Source of the DNA: CAVQEG01 sp963711465
GTDB taxonomy: Bacteria; Bacteroidota; Ignavibacteria; OLB7
DNA: 64,000 bases
Assembly: GCA_963711465.1 (NCBI GenBank)
Contig: CAVQEG010000001.1
Coordinates: forward strand, 496,001 to 560,000
Direction: 5' to 3'
Shown: piece after piece, positions 32,710 through 41,086 of the stretch
How positions within the stretch are numbered: position 1 is the stretch's first letter
Layout: each line of letters opens with the position of its first letter
Made by a program: the position numbers and the translations under genes
Notes under the pieces: model-generated
Seen by the model: the letters and a program-made list of their open reading frames with translations, nothing else
Databases searched by the model: none
What the model was told of the DNA's origin: nothing

Positions 32710-34044
32710 ATGTCTACCCCACGTGCGATCTCCACGTTGATGCTGCTGGCGATGTGTATCGCCCGCGTTGCCGTTGCCCAGACGGGCGACGCCAATGCAG
32801 CACGCTCCGACGACGAGATCGCTCAACGGCTGGAGACCACCACGATCGGATTGCGTGACTCGTCGGTCGAGCTGTCGGTCCGTAATATTGACATCACGAA
32901 GTTTCCCCGCGTCGGCATCGTCTTCGACGTCTTCAACAGCGATCACGCATTCGTGCAGGGAATCAGGAAGAGCGATATCCTCATTACCGAAAACGGCGTT
33001 CCGCAGGATGTGCAATCGCTGTCGCTCATCACCAGCCAGAACCGCGTTCCAATCGACTTCGTATTTCTGATCGATCAGACCGGAAGTATGGGCGGACACA
33101 TCGATGCCGTCAAGCAGAACATCGATGACTTCACGACGCGTCTGGCGGCGAAGGGTATCGACTACAGACTGGGCCTGGTCGTGTTCGACGACCGCGTCGC
33201 AAGCCGCCACTGGCTCACCGATAATCTCGACGAATTCAAGGGGTGGATTTCCGAAATCACTGCAGAGGGGGGTGGTGACGTTGCAGAAAACGCGCTCGAA
33301 GCGCTGCGCGCGGCCACAGGTATGAACTTCCGCTCGAGTGCAAATCGGTGTATCGTGCTGATCACCGACGCGCCGTTCCACCAGTATGGAAGCGGACGGA
33401 CGATGTACACCGCACGCACGATGCGCGCGGTACTGAATCGCTACGAAATGCGGACGTTCTGCATCACCTCTCCCGAAGACAAGGATTATAACATCCTTGC
33501 CGACGGTACCGGCGGCCAGGTCTTCGATATCAATCGTCCGTTCGCAGAAATTCTCAACCGCTTCGTGTCGACCATGACGTCGCTCTACACGGCGACGTAC
33601 CAGTCGAATGCCGACGTAATTCCCGACTCTATCGACGTCGAGATTTCGCTCAAGGGAACCCGGCTTCGCTCACATAAGAAGTTCGCCGTGCTCGACATCG
33701 GCAGGAAGCTGATCGTCGACAACGTTCTCTTCGCTACCAACCAGTACACGCTCAAGTCGCAGTCGTTTCCGGAACTCGACTACCTGGTGCGACTCATGAA
33801 GGCACGTCCGACGCTGAAGGTGAAGATCGAGGGTCATACCGACAATGTCGGCTCCGATGAGTTCAATATGAAGCTCAGTTATCAGCGTGCCGAGGCGGTG
33901 CGGGAATACATGGTAAAGCACGGAATTGCGCGCGAACGCCTCTACACCCTTGGATACGGGTCGACACGGCCGACCGCCACCAACGATACCGAGGAGGGAC
34001 GCCGCCTGAACCGGCGGACCGAATTCATCATCGTGCAGAAGTAG
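32710..34044 (+). CDS. secreted von Willebrand A - OmpA peptidoglycan-binding fusion
   Basis: A 444-residue exported protein. A signal peptide (1-24) is followed by a short beta domain (about 50-105) and a VWA domain (about 115-300) with the MIDAS-like DQTGS at 122-126 (Thr in place of the first Ser of DxSxS) and the later ITDAPFH. A beta linker leads to an OmpA-like C-terminal domain (about 335-444) with EGHTDNVGS, LSYQRAEAV and RRLNRRTEF, including the Asp and Arg that bind diaminopimelate. It should sit in the periplasm or at the outer membrane, tethered to peptidoglycan, with the VWA domain binding a protein partner. It follows the two envelope genes and ends in a good terminator. Confidence 0.85.
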   Translation: MSTPRAISTLMLLAMCIARVAVAQTGDANAARSDDEIAQRLETTTIGLRDSSVELSVRNIDITKFPRVGIVFDVFNSDHAFVQGIRKSDILITENGVPQDVQSLSLITSQNRVPIDFVFLIDQTGSMGGHIDAVKQNIDDFTTRLAAKGIDYRLGLVVFDDRVASRHWLTDNLDEFKGWISEITAEGGGDVAENALEALRAATGMNFRSSANRCIVLITDAPFHQYGSGRTMYTARTMRAVLNRYEMRTFCITSPEDKDYNILADGTGGQVFDINRPFAEILNRFVSTMTSLYTATYQSNADVIPDSIDVEISLKGTRLRSHKKFAVLDIGRKLIVDNVLFATNQYTLKSQSFPELDYLVRLMKARPTLKVKIEGHTDNVGSDEFNMKLSYQRAEAVREYMVKHGIARERLYTLGYGSTRPTATNDTEEGRRLNRRTEFIIVQK

Positions 34045-34077
34045 CCGTACCGCATTCGTGTGAACAGAATATTCGTG

Positions 34078-34106
34078 GGGGAGATCCGATAGGGTCTCCC
34101 CGTTTT
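34078..34106 (+). terminator. intrinsic terminator of the VWA-OmpA gene
   Basis: A stem of GGGGAGATCC (34078-34087) with GGGTCTCCCC (34092-34101), one G-U pair and a GATA loop, followed by GTTTT (34102-34106). Confidence 0.75.
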
Positions 34107-34154
34107 CGTTCCGGTCCAGGTGCAGTCAATCGTGCTGCAGCCGGTCCGAGTGAA

Positions 34155-34865
34155 TCAATGCGGGGAATTCGAACGCGGTAAAGTGTGGGGAATGGAGTCA
34201 ACCGCTGCGAGTAGTTCGCGGGCACAGCTGGATATCTCGCTCGGCCGGCGCGGTGAGCCCCGCTCGTCGTCTGCGAGCCACGATCCGACGAACAGCGTCC
34301 GCGCGCCGGCGGCGAGAAGCGCGGCGGCATTGTCCCGTGTGACGCCCCCGGAGGGCGCAAGCGGAAGATCCGGAAACGGACCACCCAGCGCTCGCAGGTA
34401 TCGAATCGGATCGGGCGGCATGGGGAAGAGCTTGAGCAAGTCCGCTCCGGCCTGCAGCGCAGTCACCATTTCGGTCGGCGTCGCCACTCCGGGTATTGCC
34501 ACCATATCGAGCTCGAGCGCCGTCGCTACCGCACGAGGATCGAATATCGGGCTGGCAAAAAACATCGCGCCGAGCTCGTCGACCGTTCGCACATGCTGCT
34601 CGGTCAGAACGGTTCCGGCGCCGATGATGATGTCGCCCCGGCGTGCGAGGTCGGCAATCAGCTGCTCGTGGCCGGGCGTCGTGAGCGTGACTTCGATGAT
34701 TCGAATTCCGCCCGCGACGAGCGCATTGGCGATCGCTGCTGCACGTTCGAAGTTGTCGACCCGTACCACGGCGATCACCCGCTGGCGTTCGATTGCGTCG
34801 CGGATCGTGCTACGCCGGCTGCTGTCGCGCGGCCGGACGTCCGGTTTTGGTGTAACTGGGGCCAT
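34155..34865 (-). CDS. eda: KDPG/KHG aldolase (Entner-Doudoroff type)
   Basis: A class I aldolase of 236 residues that cleaves 2-keto-3-deoxy-6-phosphogluconate (or 4-hydroxy-2-oxoglutarate) to pyruvate and an aldehyde. Family marks are GGIRIIEVTLTTP with the catalytic Glu (E58), IIGAGTVL, and the Schiff-base lysine K145 in ADLLKLFPMP, then SGGVTRDN. The start at 34865 is preferred because AGGA lies upstream; the in-frame ATG at 34892 adds nine residues and would overlap the promoter element of the divergent gene. The C-terminal 15 residues are extra. No edd lies nearby. Confidence 0.88.
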   Translation of the reverse strand: MAPVTPKPDVRPRDSSRRSTIRDAIERQRVIAVVRVDNFERAAAIANALVAGGIRIIEVTLTTPGHEQLIADLARRGDIIIGAGTVLTEQHVRTVDELGAMFFASPIFDPRAVATALELDMVAIPGVATPTEMVTALQAGADLLKLFPMPPDPIRYLRALGGPFPDLPLAPSGGVTRDNAAALLAAGARTLFVGSWLADDERGSPRRPSEISSCARELLAAVDSIPHTLPRSNSPH

Positions 34866-34877
34866 GCTCGTCTGTCC

Positions 34878-34885
34878 TATATTTG
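34878..34885 (+). promoter_or_regulatory. -7 element (TATATTTG) upstream of the LVIVD cargo gene
   Basis: TATATTTG at 34878-34885 matches TAnnTTTG exactly. The best TTTG (34846-34849) is 28 nt upstream, too far, so the -33 element is weak or absent. The 5' leader to the ATG at 34961 would be about 70 nt. Confidence 0.4.
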
Positions 34886-34960
34886 TTTCCATTCGACCAC
34901 GTCATCAACACGCCCTGCAGTTCCGCGGCTGATACGGCCCAATTTATTTATCGACCATCA

Positions 34961-37354
34961 ATGAACCGATTGCTTCGGATTCTTCTCCCGTTCGTGGCGG
35001 TTTGCAGTGCTGCGCTCGCACAGGAGCCCGTCAGTTACAACACGACCCTGTTCGGCTCGATCGACCCGGCTCCTGACCAGGGCGGTCGGTATTCGGCGCT
35101 TACCGGATACGCCGCTCCGGACGGACGTGAATATGCGCTCCTGGGCGGCTACAAAGGGACCCACATCATTGACGTGACCGATTCACCCATCAGGGAAGTG
35201 GCGTTCATTGCCGGACCGACCAGCGGCTGGCGGGAACTGAAGACACTGGGCACCTATGCGTACGTCGTCACCGAGGGTGGAGGCGGGCTGCAGATCATCG
35301 ACCTGTCGCAGCTTCCGGCCACAGCGACCCTCGCCACTACCGACAAACGCTACATCACGCAGGCCCACACCATCGATGTCCAGGGTCACTACATCTACAT
35401 CAACGGAGCGATGCAGGGAGGTGCAAGCGGCGGTACGCTGATTTTCGACGCCGCGGCCAATCCGCTGCAGCCGACTCTCGTCGGCATCTACTCGAAACGC
35501 TATGTGCATGATGTGGCCATCCGCAACGACACGCTGTACGCAGCCGAAATCAACGACGGGCAGCTCGATATCATTTACCTCGGAGCCGATCGCGCCAATC
35601 CGACCCTCGTCGCCGACATTCGCTACCCCGGCGCTGGTACCCACAACGCCGATCTGACGAAGGACGGTTCGTACGTGATGACCACCGATGAAATCGGAAC
35701 GACGGAGAAGACATTGAAGGTGTGGGACATCCACGACGTGAATGATATTTCAAAGGTGGCCGATTTCACGCCGGTGCCGGGACAGATCATCCACAACGTG
35801 CACATCATCGGAGACATCGCCTATGTGTCGTGGTACACCGCGGGAACGCGCATCCTCGACATCTCCGATCCGACCAATCCCGTCGAAGTCGGCTTCTACG
35901 ACACCTACCCCGGTGCCAGTGCGACCTACGACGGAAACTGGGAGGTGTACCCGTTCCTCCCGAGCGGAAAGCTGCTGGCCAGCGACATGCAGACCGGTCT
36001 GTATGTATTCACCTACAATGGCGCCCGCCGTGGATCGGTTGAGGGAACCGTGCGCGATGCGGTGACGAATCAGCCGATTCCGGCCGCGAGGATCGACGTT
36101 CCTGCGCTCGGTCGCACGACGGTGACCGACGCCAACGGCCACTACCGAATCGCGGAAGCCGAGGACACGCTGGCGTTTTCAGCAACGGAGGGACGACACC
36201 ACACTGCAACCGGCACCCTGGTGCTGAGCCACGATGGCTCCACGCAGGACATCCTCATGCAGCCGACACCGTTCGTTCCGCTGCACCTCAGCGTCGCAAG
36301 CGCGACCACACGGCTTCCGGTCAAGCCGTTCAGCTATCGTGTGGTGCAGAGCGAGGGAGACACGGTGTCGAATTCAAATCCTGAAACGCTCGAACTCCCC
36401 GCAGACAGCACCGTCGAAATTCTCATCGGCGCATGGGGATTCGTGCCGCGCAAGGTCACCGTCACGACATCCGCCGAACCGCAGCAGCTCTACGTCGAAC
36501 TTCAGCCCGGATACGTCGACGATGTGGAACTCGATCTCGGCTGGTCGCTCTCGGACGTCACCGACGACGCGTCGACCGGCGCCTGGGAACGAGGTGTGCC
36601 GATCGCGACCGTCGTCGGGGCGGACACCGCCCAGCCCGGCGAGGATCACACACCTGACGGTAGGATCGCCTTCGTGACCGGACTTACCGGGTCGGATCAG
36701 GGTGCGGGCGCCAACGACGTCGACGACGGTCACACGTCGCTTACGACCCCGCGCTTCGATCTGAGCAACGCGAACACCGATGCGGCAATCGACGTGGCAT
36801 TGTGGTATTCGAAGGATCTCAATTCGTCGGCCGACGACGCGCTCGACGTACTCGTCTCCAACGATGACGGAGTTACCTGGTCGACGCTCGAACGGCTCAA
36901 CGCGTCGACTCGCGGCTGGTCGGTGCGGCACTATCCGCTCGACGGCGTGGTGGACTTCACAGACCAGATGCGCTTTCGCGTCGTCGCCTCCGACCTCGGC
37001 AGTCCGTCGCTCGTCGAAGCTGCCGTCGACGACTTCCGTATCACCGGTGTCGAATTTCCGTTGGGCGTGCGCGCGTCGTCGATGGTGGACCGTTCGAGGG
37101 TCACCGTCGTACCCAATCCAGCTTCGTCGTGTGCAACCATCGTGGTCAGCCACGCAGTTCCGGCGGTGGCGGCGCGACTCGATCTCGTCGATTCGAGGGG
37201 AGAGAGGGTTGCAACGCTTTTCACCGGAGCGATGCCCTCGGGCGAGTCCCGTGTGTCCGTCGATCTCCGAGGACTTCCATCCGGCGTCTACCAATGGAGA
37301 CTGTGGTCGGATGGCCGCTCCGACGCCGAGGGCACGCTGACAGTCGTGCAGTGA
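34961..37354 (+). CDS. T9SS cargo: LVIVD-repeat (choice-of-anchor B) surface protein
   Basis: A 797-residue secreted protein. The signal peptide covers 1-20 (ending SAALA-Q). Residues about 30-350 form a beta-propeller of LVIVD-type repeats (THIIDVTDSPIREVAFI, TRILDISDPTNPVEVGFYD). A carboxypeptidase-regulatory Ig-like domain follows (SVEGTVRDAVTNQPIPAARI). Next comes a jelly-roll segment like those of secreted peptidases (DDALDVLVSNDDGVTWSTLE). The last 80 residues are a T9SS type A sorting domain (VVPNPASSCATIVV ... GLPSGVYQWRLW). The ATG at 34961 is chosen for the signal peptide. It is likely exported across the outer membrane and attached or released there. Binding partner unknown. Confidence 0.88.
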   Translation: MNRLLRILLPFVAVCSAALAQEPVSYNTTLFGSIDPAPDQGGRYSALTGYAAPDGREYALLGGYKGTHIIDVTDSPIREVAFIAGPTSGWRELKTLGTYAYVVTEGGGGLQIIDLSQLPATATLATTDKRYITQAHTIDVQGHYIYINGAMQGGASGGTLIFDAAANPLQPTLVGIYSKRYVHDVAIRNDTLYAAEINDGQLDIIYLGADRANPTLVADIRYPGAGTHNADLTKDGSYVMTTDEIGTTEKTLKVWDIHDVNDISKVADFTPVPGQIIHNVHIIGDIAYVSWYTAGTRILDISDPTNPVEVGFYDTYPGASATYDGNWEVYPFLPSGKLLASDMQTGLYVFTYNGARRGSVEGTVRDAVTNQPIPAARIDVPALGRTTVTDANGHYRIAEAEDTLAFSATEGRHHTATGTLVLSHDGSTQDILMQPTPFVPLHLSVASATTRLPVKPFSYRVVQSEGDTVSNSNPETLELPADSTVEILIGAWGFVPRKVTVTTSAEPQQLYVELQPGYVDDVELDLGWSLSDVTDDASTGAWERGVPIATVVGADTAQPGEDHTPDGRIAFVTGLTGSDQGAGANDVDDGHTSLTTPRFDLSNANTDAAIDVALWYSKDLNSSADDALDVLVSNDDGVTWSTLERLNASTRGWSVRHYPLDGVVDFTDQMRFRVVASDLGSPSLVEAAVDDFRITGVEFPLGVRASSMVDRSRVTVVPNPASSCATIVVSHAVPAVAARLDLVDSRGERVATLFTGAMPSGESRVSVDLRGLPSGVYQWRLWSDGRSDAEGTLTVVQ

Positions 37355-37380
37355 GCGGAGACGGACGTCTGGAACAAAAG

Positions 37381-37410
37381 AGGGGGCGGCACCACATGGC
37401 GCCGCCCCCT
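37381..37410 (-). terminator. bidirectional terminator (glnA and LVIVD cargo gene)
   Basis: A 10-bp perfect stem, AGGGGGCGGC at 37381-37390 and GCCGCCCCCT at 37401-37410, lies between two converging genes. On the - strand it is followed directly by CTTTTGTT, making a classical intrinsic terminator for glnA; on the + strand there is no T-tract. Confidence 0.75.
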
Positions 37411-37442
37411 GAAGGTTCGTGTCGAATTTGCGTTCGGTAAAC

Positions 37443-38867
37443 TCAGTGAATTTCCAGGTACCGCTCGAGTTCCCATTCGGAGACCGCGATTCGGTAGGAA
37501 TCCCACTCGGCCGTCTTGGCCGCGATGAACTTCTCGTAGGTGAATTCGCCGAGCGCCTCCCGGACGACCGCGTCCTGCTCGAGCGCGTCGAGCGCTTCCT
37601 TGAGCGAACCCGCCACCGAACCGATTCCGCGACGCTCGATCTCCTCGGGTCCCATCTCGAAGATGTCGTCCTCGACCGGCTCAGGCGCCGTCATCTTCTT
37701 CTCGATTCCGTCGAGTCCGGCGGCCAGCAACACGGCAAACGCCAGGTACGGGTTGGCTGACGGATCGGGACAGCGGATCTCCACGCGCACGGCCTTCTCC
37801 CGTCCCGGAGTGTAGCGGGGAACGCGAATGAGCGCCGAGCGGTTGCGCTGCCCCCAGGCCACGTTCACCGGCGCTTCGTACCCTACGACCAGTCGTTTGT
37901 AGCTGTTGACCGTCGGGTTGATGATCGCATTGAGCGCCTTGATGTGATGCAGCTGCCCGGCGATGAACGACAGCGCGGTTTCGCTGAGGTGGTACATGCC
38001 GTCGCTGTCGAACATCGTATTGGTACCGTCGACGGTGAACAGCGACTGATGCACGTGCATTCCCGAGCCGTTGATGCCAGCGATCGGTTTGGGCATGAAC
38101 GTCGCGTGGAGATCGAAGCGATTGGCAACCGACTTCAATGCGTACCGCATGGTGACGGCCGCGTCGGCGCCGCTGAGCGCGTCGCAGTAGCGGAAGTCGA
38201 TCTCATGCTGACCCACGGCGACCTCATGGTGCAGTGCCTCGACGTCGATACCGAACGCCTGCAGGGCGAAGGTCATTTCCTGCCGGATCTCAGCCGCCTG
38301 GTCGGTTGTCTGATCAAAGTATCCCGCCGTGTCGTGCGGCATGGCGCTCAGCGCACCGTTGGTCTTGTTCAGCAGGAAGAACTCCAGCTCCGGACCGACG
38401 TTGAAAGTGTAGCCGAGCTTGCGCGCGCGTTCGATCTGACGCTTGAGGATGTGGCGCGGATCACCGGCGAACGGCTCGCCGTCCGGCATGTAGACGTCGC
38501 AGATGATCCGTGCGCGCGTACCGGTGGGCGAGCCGATGGTCCAGGGAATCAGTGCGAACGTCCCGAGATCGAGCTTCAGGAACATGTCGCTCTCGTGGAT
38601 GCGGGTGAATCCCTCGATCGAGGATCCGTCGAACCACACGTTGTTGTCGATCGCTTCTTCGAGCTTCCAGACGGGGATCGTCACCGCCTTGAGCGTTCCG
38701 ATGATGTCGGTGAACTGCAGGTTGATGAACTGCACGTTCCGTTCACGCGCGAGCGTGAGTACGTCGTCCTTGGTGGCCCCGGCGCTCACGTGCGTCGGCC
38801 TGGCGAGCGTCGCATCCATGATGGTCGTATGGCCGTTGGTTGTGCTGCTGGACTCGTCGATCGACAT
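37443..38867 (-). CDS. glnA: glutamine synthetase type I (GSI-alpha-like)
   Basis: A 474-residue ATP-dependent enzyme making glutamine from glutamate and ammonia. Signatures are DGSSIEGFTRI, the metal and glutamate site NGSGMHVHQSLF, and the ATP region KRLVVGYEAPVNVAWGQRNRS with the catalytic VPRYTPG. The adenylylation site seen in GSI-beta enzymes (NLYDLPPEE) is replaced by DIFEMGPEE. This fits the non-adenylylated GSI-alpha group and suggests transcriptional or feedback control. AGGAGGAC lies 8 nt upstream of the ATG. An Lrp/AsnC regulator is encoded just upstream on the same strand. Confidence 0.93.
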   Translation of the reverse strand: MSIDESSSTTNGHTTIMDATLARPTHVSAGATKDDVLTLARERNVQFINLQFTDIIGTLKAVTIPVWKLEEAIDNNVWFDGSSIEGFTRIHESDMFLKLDLGTFALIPWTIGSPTGTRARIICDVYMPDGEPFAGDPRHILKRQIERARKLGYTFNVGPELEFFLLNKTNGALSAMPHDTAGYFDQTTDQAAEIRQEMTFALQAFGIDVEALHHEVAVGQHEIDFRYCDALSGADAAVTMRYALKSVANRFDLHATFMPKPIAGINGSGMHVHQSLFTVDGTNTMFDSDGMYHLSETALSFIAGQLHHIKALNAIINPTVNSYKRLVVGYEAPVNVAWGQRNRSALIRVPRYTPGREKAVRVEIRCPDPSANPYLAFAVLLAAGLDGIEKKMTAPEPVEDDIFEMGPEEIERRGIGSVAGSLKEALDALEQDAVVREALGEFTYEKFIAAKTAEWDSYRIAVSEWELERYLEIH

Positions 38868-38985
38868 GTCGAATGTCCTCCTGATTCGAATGAGGTCGGA
38901 ATGGTTGGAAGCTCACCGGGGAGCTGTGTCGATGCGTTTCGCCGCGGCTGCCGGTGCGTCTGCAGCTTCCACGGCGTCGGCTGCT

Positions 38986-39564
38986 TTACGATCTTGTGTT
39001 CTTTGCCTTTCTCGTCGTGCCGTTCGCGGTGGCGCCCGCGGTTGCCTGCGCCGATCCACGGCGACGTCCCGCGCGGTCGGAAGCAACGATGTCCGCAGCG
39101 TAGGAGTCCGGAAGCGCCACCGTCTCCTTATGTGAGGAGAGCACGAGGTTCGTTCTCGTCGAGACGACGCCTGGCCACCGTTGAATCTCGCCCAGCAGTG
39201 TCTCCAGCGACGCCGTGTTGTGCGTGCGGATCTTCAGCAGGTGCGATGCCTCGCCGGTTATCGCGTGACACTCCAGTACTTCCGGATGCTTCGCCGCAGC
39301 AGCGATGAACGCGGGGTAGGTGGCCGAGGAGTCGACCCGCACCTGGATGAACGCCGCGATGTCCAGCCCGAGCCGCTCCGGATCGACAGACGCCATGAAG
39401 CCCCGGATCACGCCCCGCTCCTCGAGCTTGCGGACCCGCTCGGCAACCGCCGGACCCGAGAGCCCTACCTGCTCGGCAAGCGATCCAAGAGCCACGCGCC
39501 CGTCGCGCTGCAGCACCGAGAGGATCGCAAGATCAGTACCGTCGAGATCGGTAGAGAATCGCAT
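38986..39564 (-). CDS. Lrp/AsnC family transcriptional regulator
   Basis: A 192-residue regulator. An N-terminal winged helix-turn-helix (DLAILSVLQRDGRVALGSLA ... GLSGPAVAERVRKLEERGVI) is followed by the RAM ligand-binding domain (FIQVRVDS, VLECHAITGEASHLLKIRT). It has a basic tail of about 45 residues beyond the usual end, rich in Ala, Arg and Thr. It is transcribed toward glnA, 118 nt upstream of it, and likely controls glnA or itself in response to an amino acid. Its own promoter is among the best in the window (39591-39620). Confidence 0.85.
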   Translation of the reverse strand: MRFSTDLDGTDLAILSVLQRDGRVALGSLAEQVGLSGPAVAERVRKLEERGVIRGFMASVDPERLGLDIAAFIQVRVDSSATYPAFIAAAAKHPEVLECHAITGEASHLLKIRTHNTASLETLLGEIQRWPGVVSTRTNLVLSSHKETVALPDSYAADIVASDRAGRRRGSAQATAGATANGTTRKAKNTRS

Positions 39565-39590
39565 AGTCCTAAGAATTCAAAGGGAAAGCA

Positions 39591-39620
39591 CAAACCTACA
39601 GAGAATATCTACGCCGGCAA
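39591..39620 (-). promoter_or_regulatory. promoter of the Lrp/AsnC gene (TTG-N19-TAGGTTTG)
   Basis: Read on the - strand: TTG (plus 39618-39620), a 19 nt spacer, then TAGGTTTG (plus 39591-39598), an exact TAnnTTTG. Transcription would start near plus 39585, about 20 nt before the ATG at 39564. Confidence 0.65.
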
Positions 39621-39697
39621 GCGTGAATGGCTAATCGTTACAAGCGTTCCTGACGCATGGCCTTCGCGACTCCCGCTGGAGAATCCACCCGACCCAC

Positions 39698-40999
39698 ATG
39701 ATCGACCGCTACACGCGCCCCGAGATGGGTGCCATCTGGACCGACGAGAACAAGTACCGCATCTGGCTGGAGATCGAGACGCTCGCCGTCGAAGCGCAGG
39801 CAGCACTCGGTGCCGTGCCACGTGAAGCGGCCGTCGCCGTCCGCCAGAGGGGTGACTTCGACGTCGCGCGAATTCTCCAGATCGAGGAGACCACACGGCA
39901 CGACGTCATCGCCTTCCTCACCAACGTCGCCGAATACGTCGGCGAGCCGTCCCGCTACGTCCACCTCGGCATGACGTCCTCCGATGTGCTCGACACCTGT
40001 CTGGCCGTGCAACTGAAGCAGGCCGGCGAACTGCTGTTGTCGGCCCTCGAGCGGCTCGGTGAGGTGCTGGCGCGCCGGGCGCGCGAATTCAAACACACCA
40101 TCATGATCGGGCGCTCCCACGGAATTCACGCCGAGCCGACCACGTTCGGACTGAAGCTTGCGCTCTGGTATGAACAGAACCGGCGGAACCTCGCGCGGAT
40201 GCGCCGCGCGCTCGAGGTGATTTCCTTCGGCCAGATTTCCGGTGCGGTCGGCACGTATGAGCATCTCGATCCGAAGGTGGAGGAATTCGTCTGCCAGCGG
40301 CTCGGCCTCCGGCCCGATCCTGTCAGCACGCAGGTGATACAGCGCGATCGCCACGCCGAATATTTCGGGGAGCTCGCGGTAATTGCTGCAACGCTGGAAC
40401 AGTGGTCGGTGGAGATCCGCCACCTGCAGCGGACCGAGGTGCTCGAAGCGGAGGAATTCTTTGCCCAGGGGCAGAAAGGGAGTTCGGCGATGCCGCACAA
40501 GCGCAATCCGATCATATCGGAACGAATTACGGGAATGGCGCGGCTGGTACGATCCAATGCGATGGCGGCGATGGAGAACGTGGCGCTGTGGCACGAGCGG
40601 GATATCAGCCATTCGTCGGTCGAGCGGGTGATTGCTCCGGACACGACGATTCTGCTCGATTACATGCTCGATAAGATGACCACGCTGATCGATCGATTGC
40701 TGGTGTATCCGGAGAACATGAAGAAGAATCTGGAAATCACATCGGGTCTGCATTTCTCGCAGACGATTCTCCTGGAGCTCGCGCGGCGCGGGATTTCCCG
40801 TGAGAAGGCCTACGCAATGGTGCAGCGAAATGCAATGGAGGTGTGGAAGACGCGCGAGCCATTCGCCGAGGTGCTCAAGCGCGACGCGGAGCTGACGAAT
40901 TTGATTTCACCCGAAGAAATCGACGCGATCTGCGACCTGCAGAAATCGATCCGTAACGTGGACTACGTGTTCGAGCGCGTTGGGCTGGGTGCAATCTGA
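39698..40999 (+). CDS. purB: adenylosuccinate lyase
   Basis: A 433-residue fumarase/aspartase superfamily enzyme that acts twice in purine synthesis (SAICAR to AICAR, adenylosuccinate to AMP). The start MIDRYTRPEMGAIWTDENKY is typical of the bacterial PurB group. Catalytic regions are HLGMTSSDVLDT, MIGRSHGIHAEPTTFG with the active-site His, and the signature loop GSSAMPHKRNP with the catalytic Ser. It is monocistronic, divergent from the Lrp gene and convergent with the NADH dehydrogenase gene. Confidence 0.94.
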   Translation: MIDRYTRPEMGAIWTDENKYRIWLEIETLAVEAQAALGAVPREAAVAVRQRGDFDVARILQIEETTRHDVIAFLTNVAEYVGEPSRYVHLGMTSSDVLDTCLAVQLKQAGELLLSALERLGEVLARRAREFKHTIMIGRSHGIHAEPTTFGLKLALWYEQNRRNLARMRRALEVISFGQISGAVGTYEHLDPKVEEFVCQRLGLRPDPVSTQVIQRDRHAEYFGELAVIAATLEQWSVEIRHLQRTEVLEAEEFFAQGQKGSSAMPHKRNPIISERITGMARLVRSNAMAAMENVALWHERDISHSSVERVIAPDTTILLDYMLDKMTTLIDRLLVYPENMKKNLEITSGLHFSQTILLELARRGISREKAYAMVQRNAMEVWKTREPFAEVLKRDAELTNLISPEEIDAICDLQKSIRNVDYVFERVGLGAI

Positions 41000-41014
41000 G
41001 AGTGGAATTCCAAT

Positions 41015-41033
41015 TGCGCCACTGGTCGGCGCA
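41015..41033 (+). terminator. hairpin between convergent purB and NADH dehydrogenase genes
   Basis: TGCGCC at 41015-41020 pairs with GGCGCA at 41028-41033 around a 7-nt loop. A second pair, GCGACG (41043-41048) with CGTCGC (41061-41066), follows, and CTGAGA/TCTCAG flank the region. There are no T-tracts; this is a modest shared terminator candidate. Confidence 0.4.
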
Positions 41034-41086
41034 CCGACTGAAGCGACGAACACATCGTTGCGTCGCGTGATGCCTCCCAATTGATC

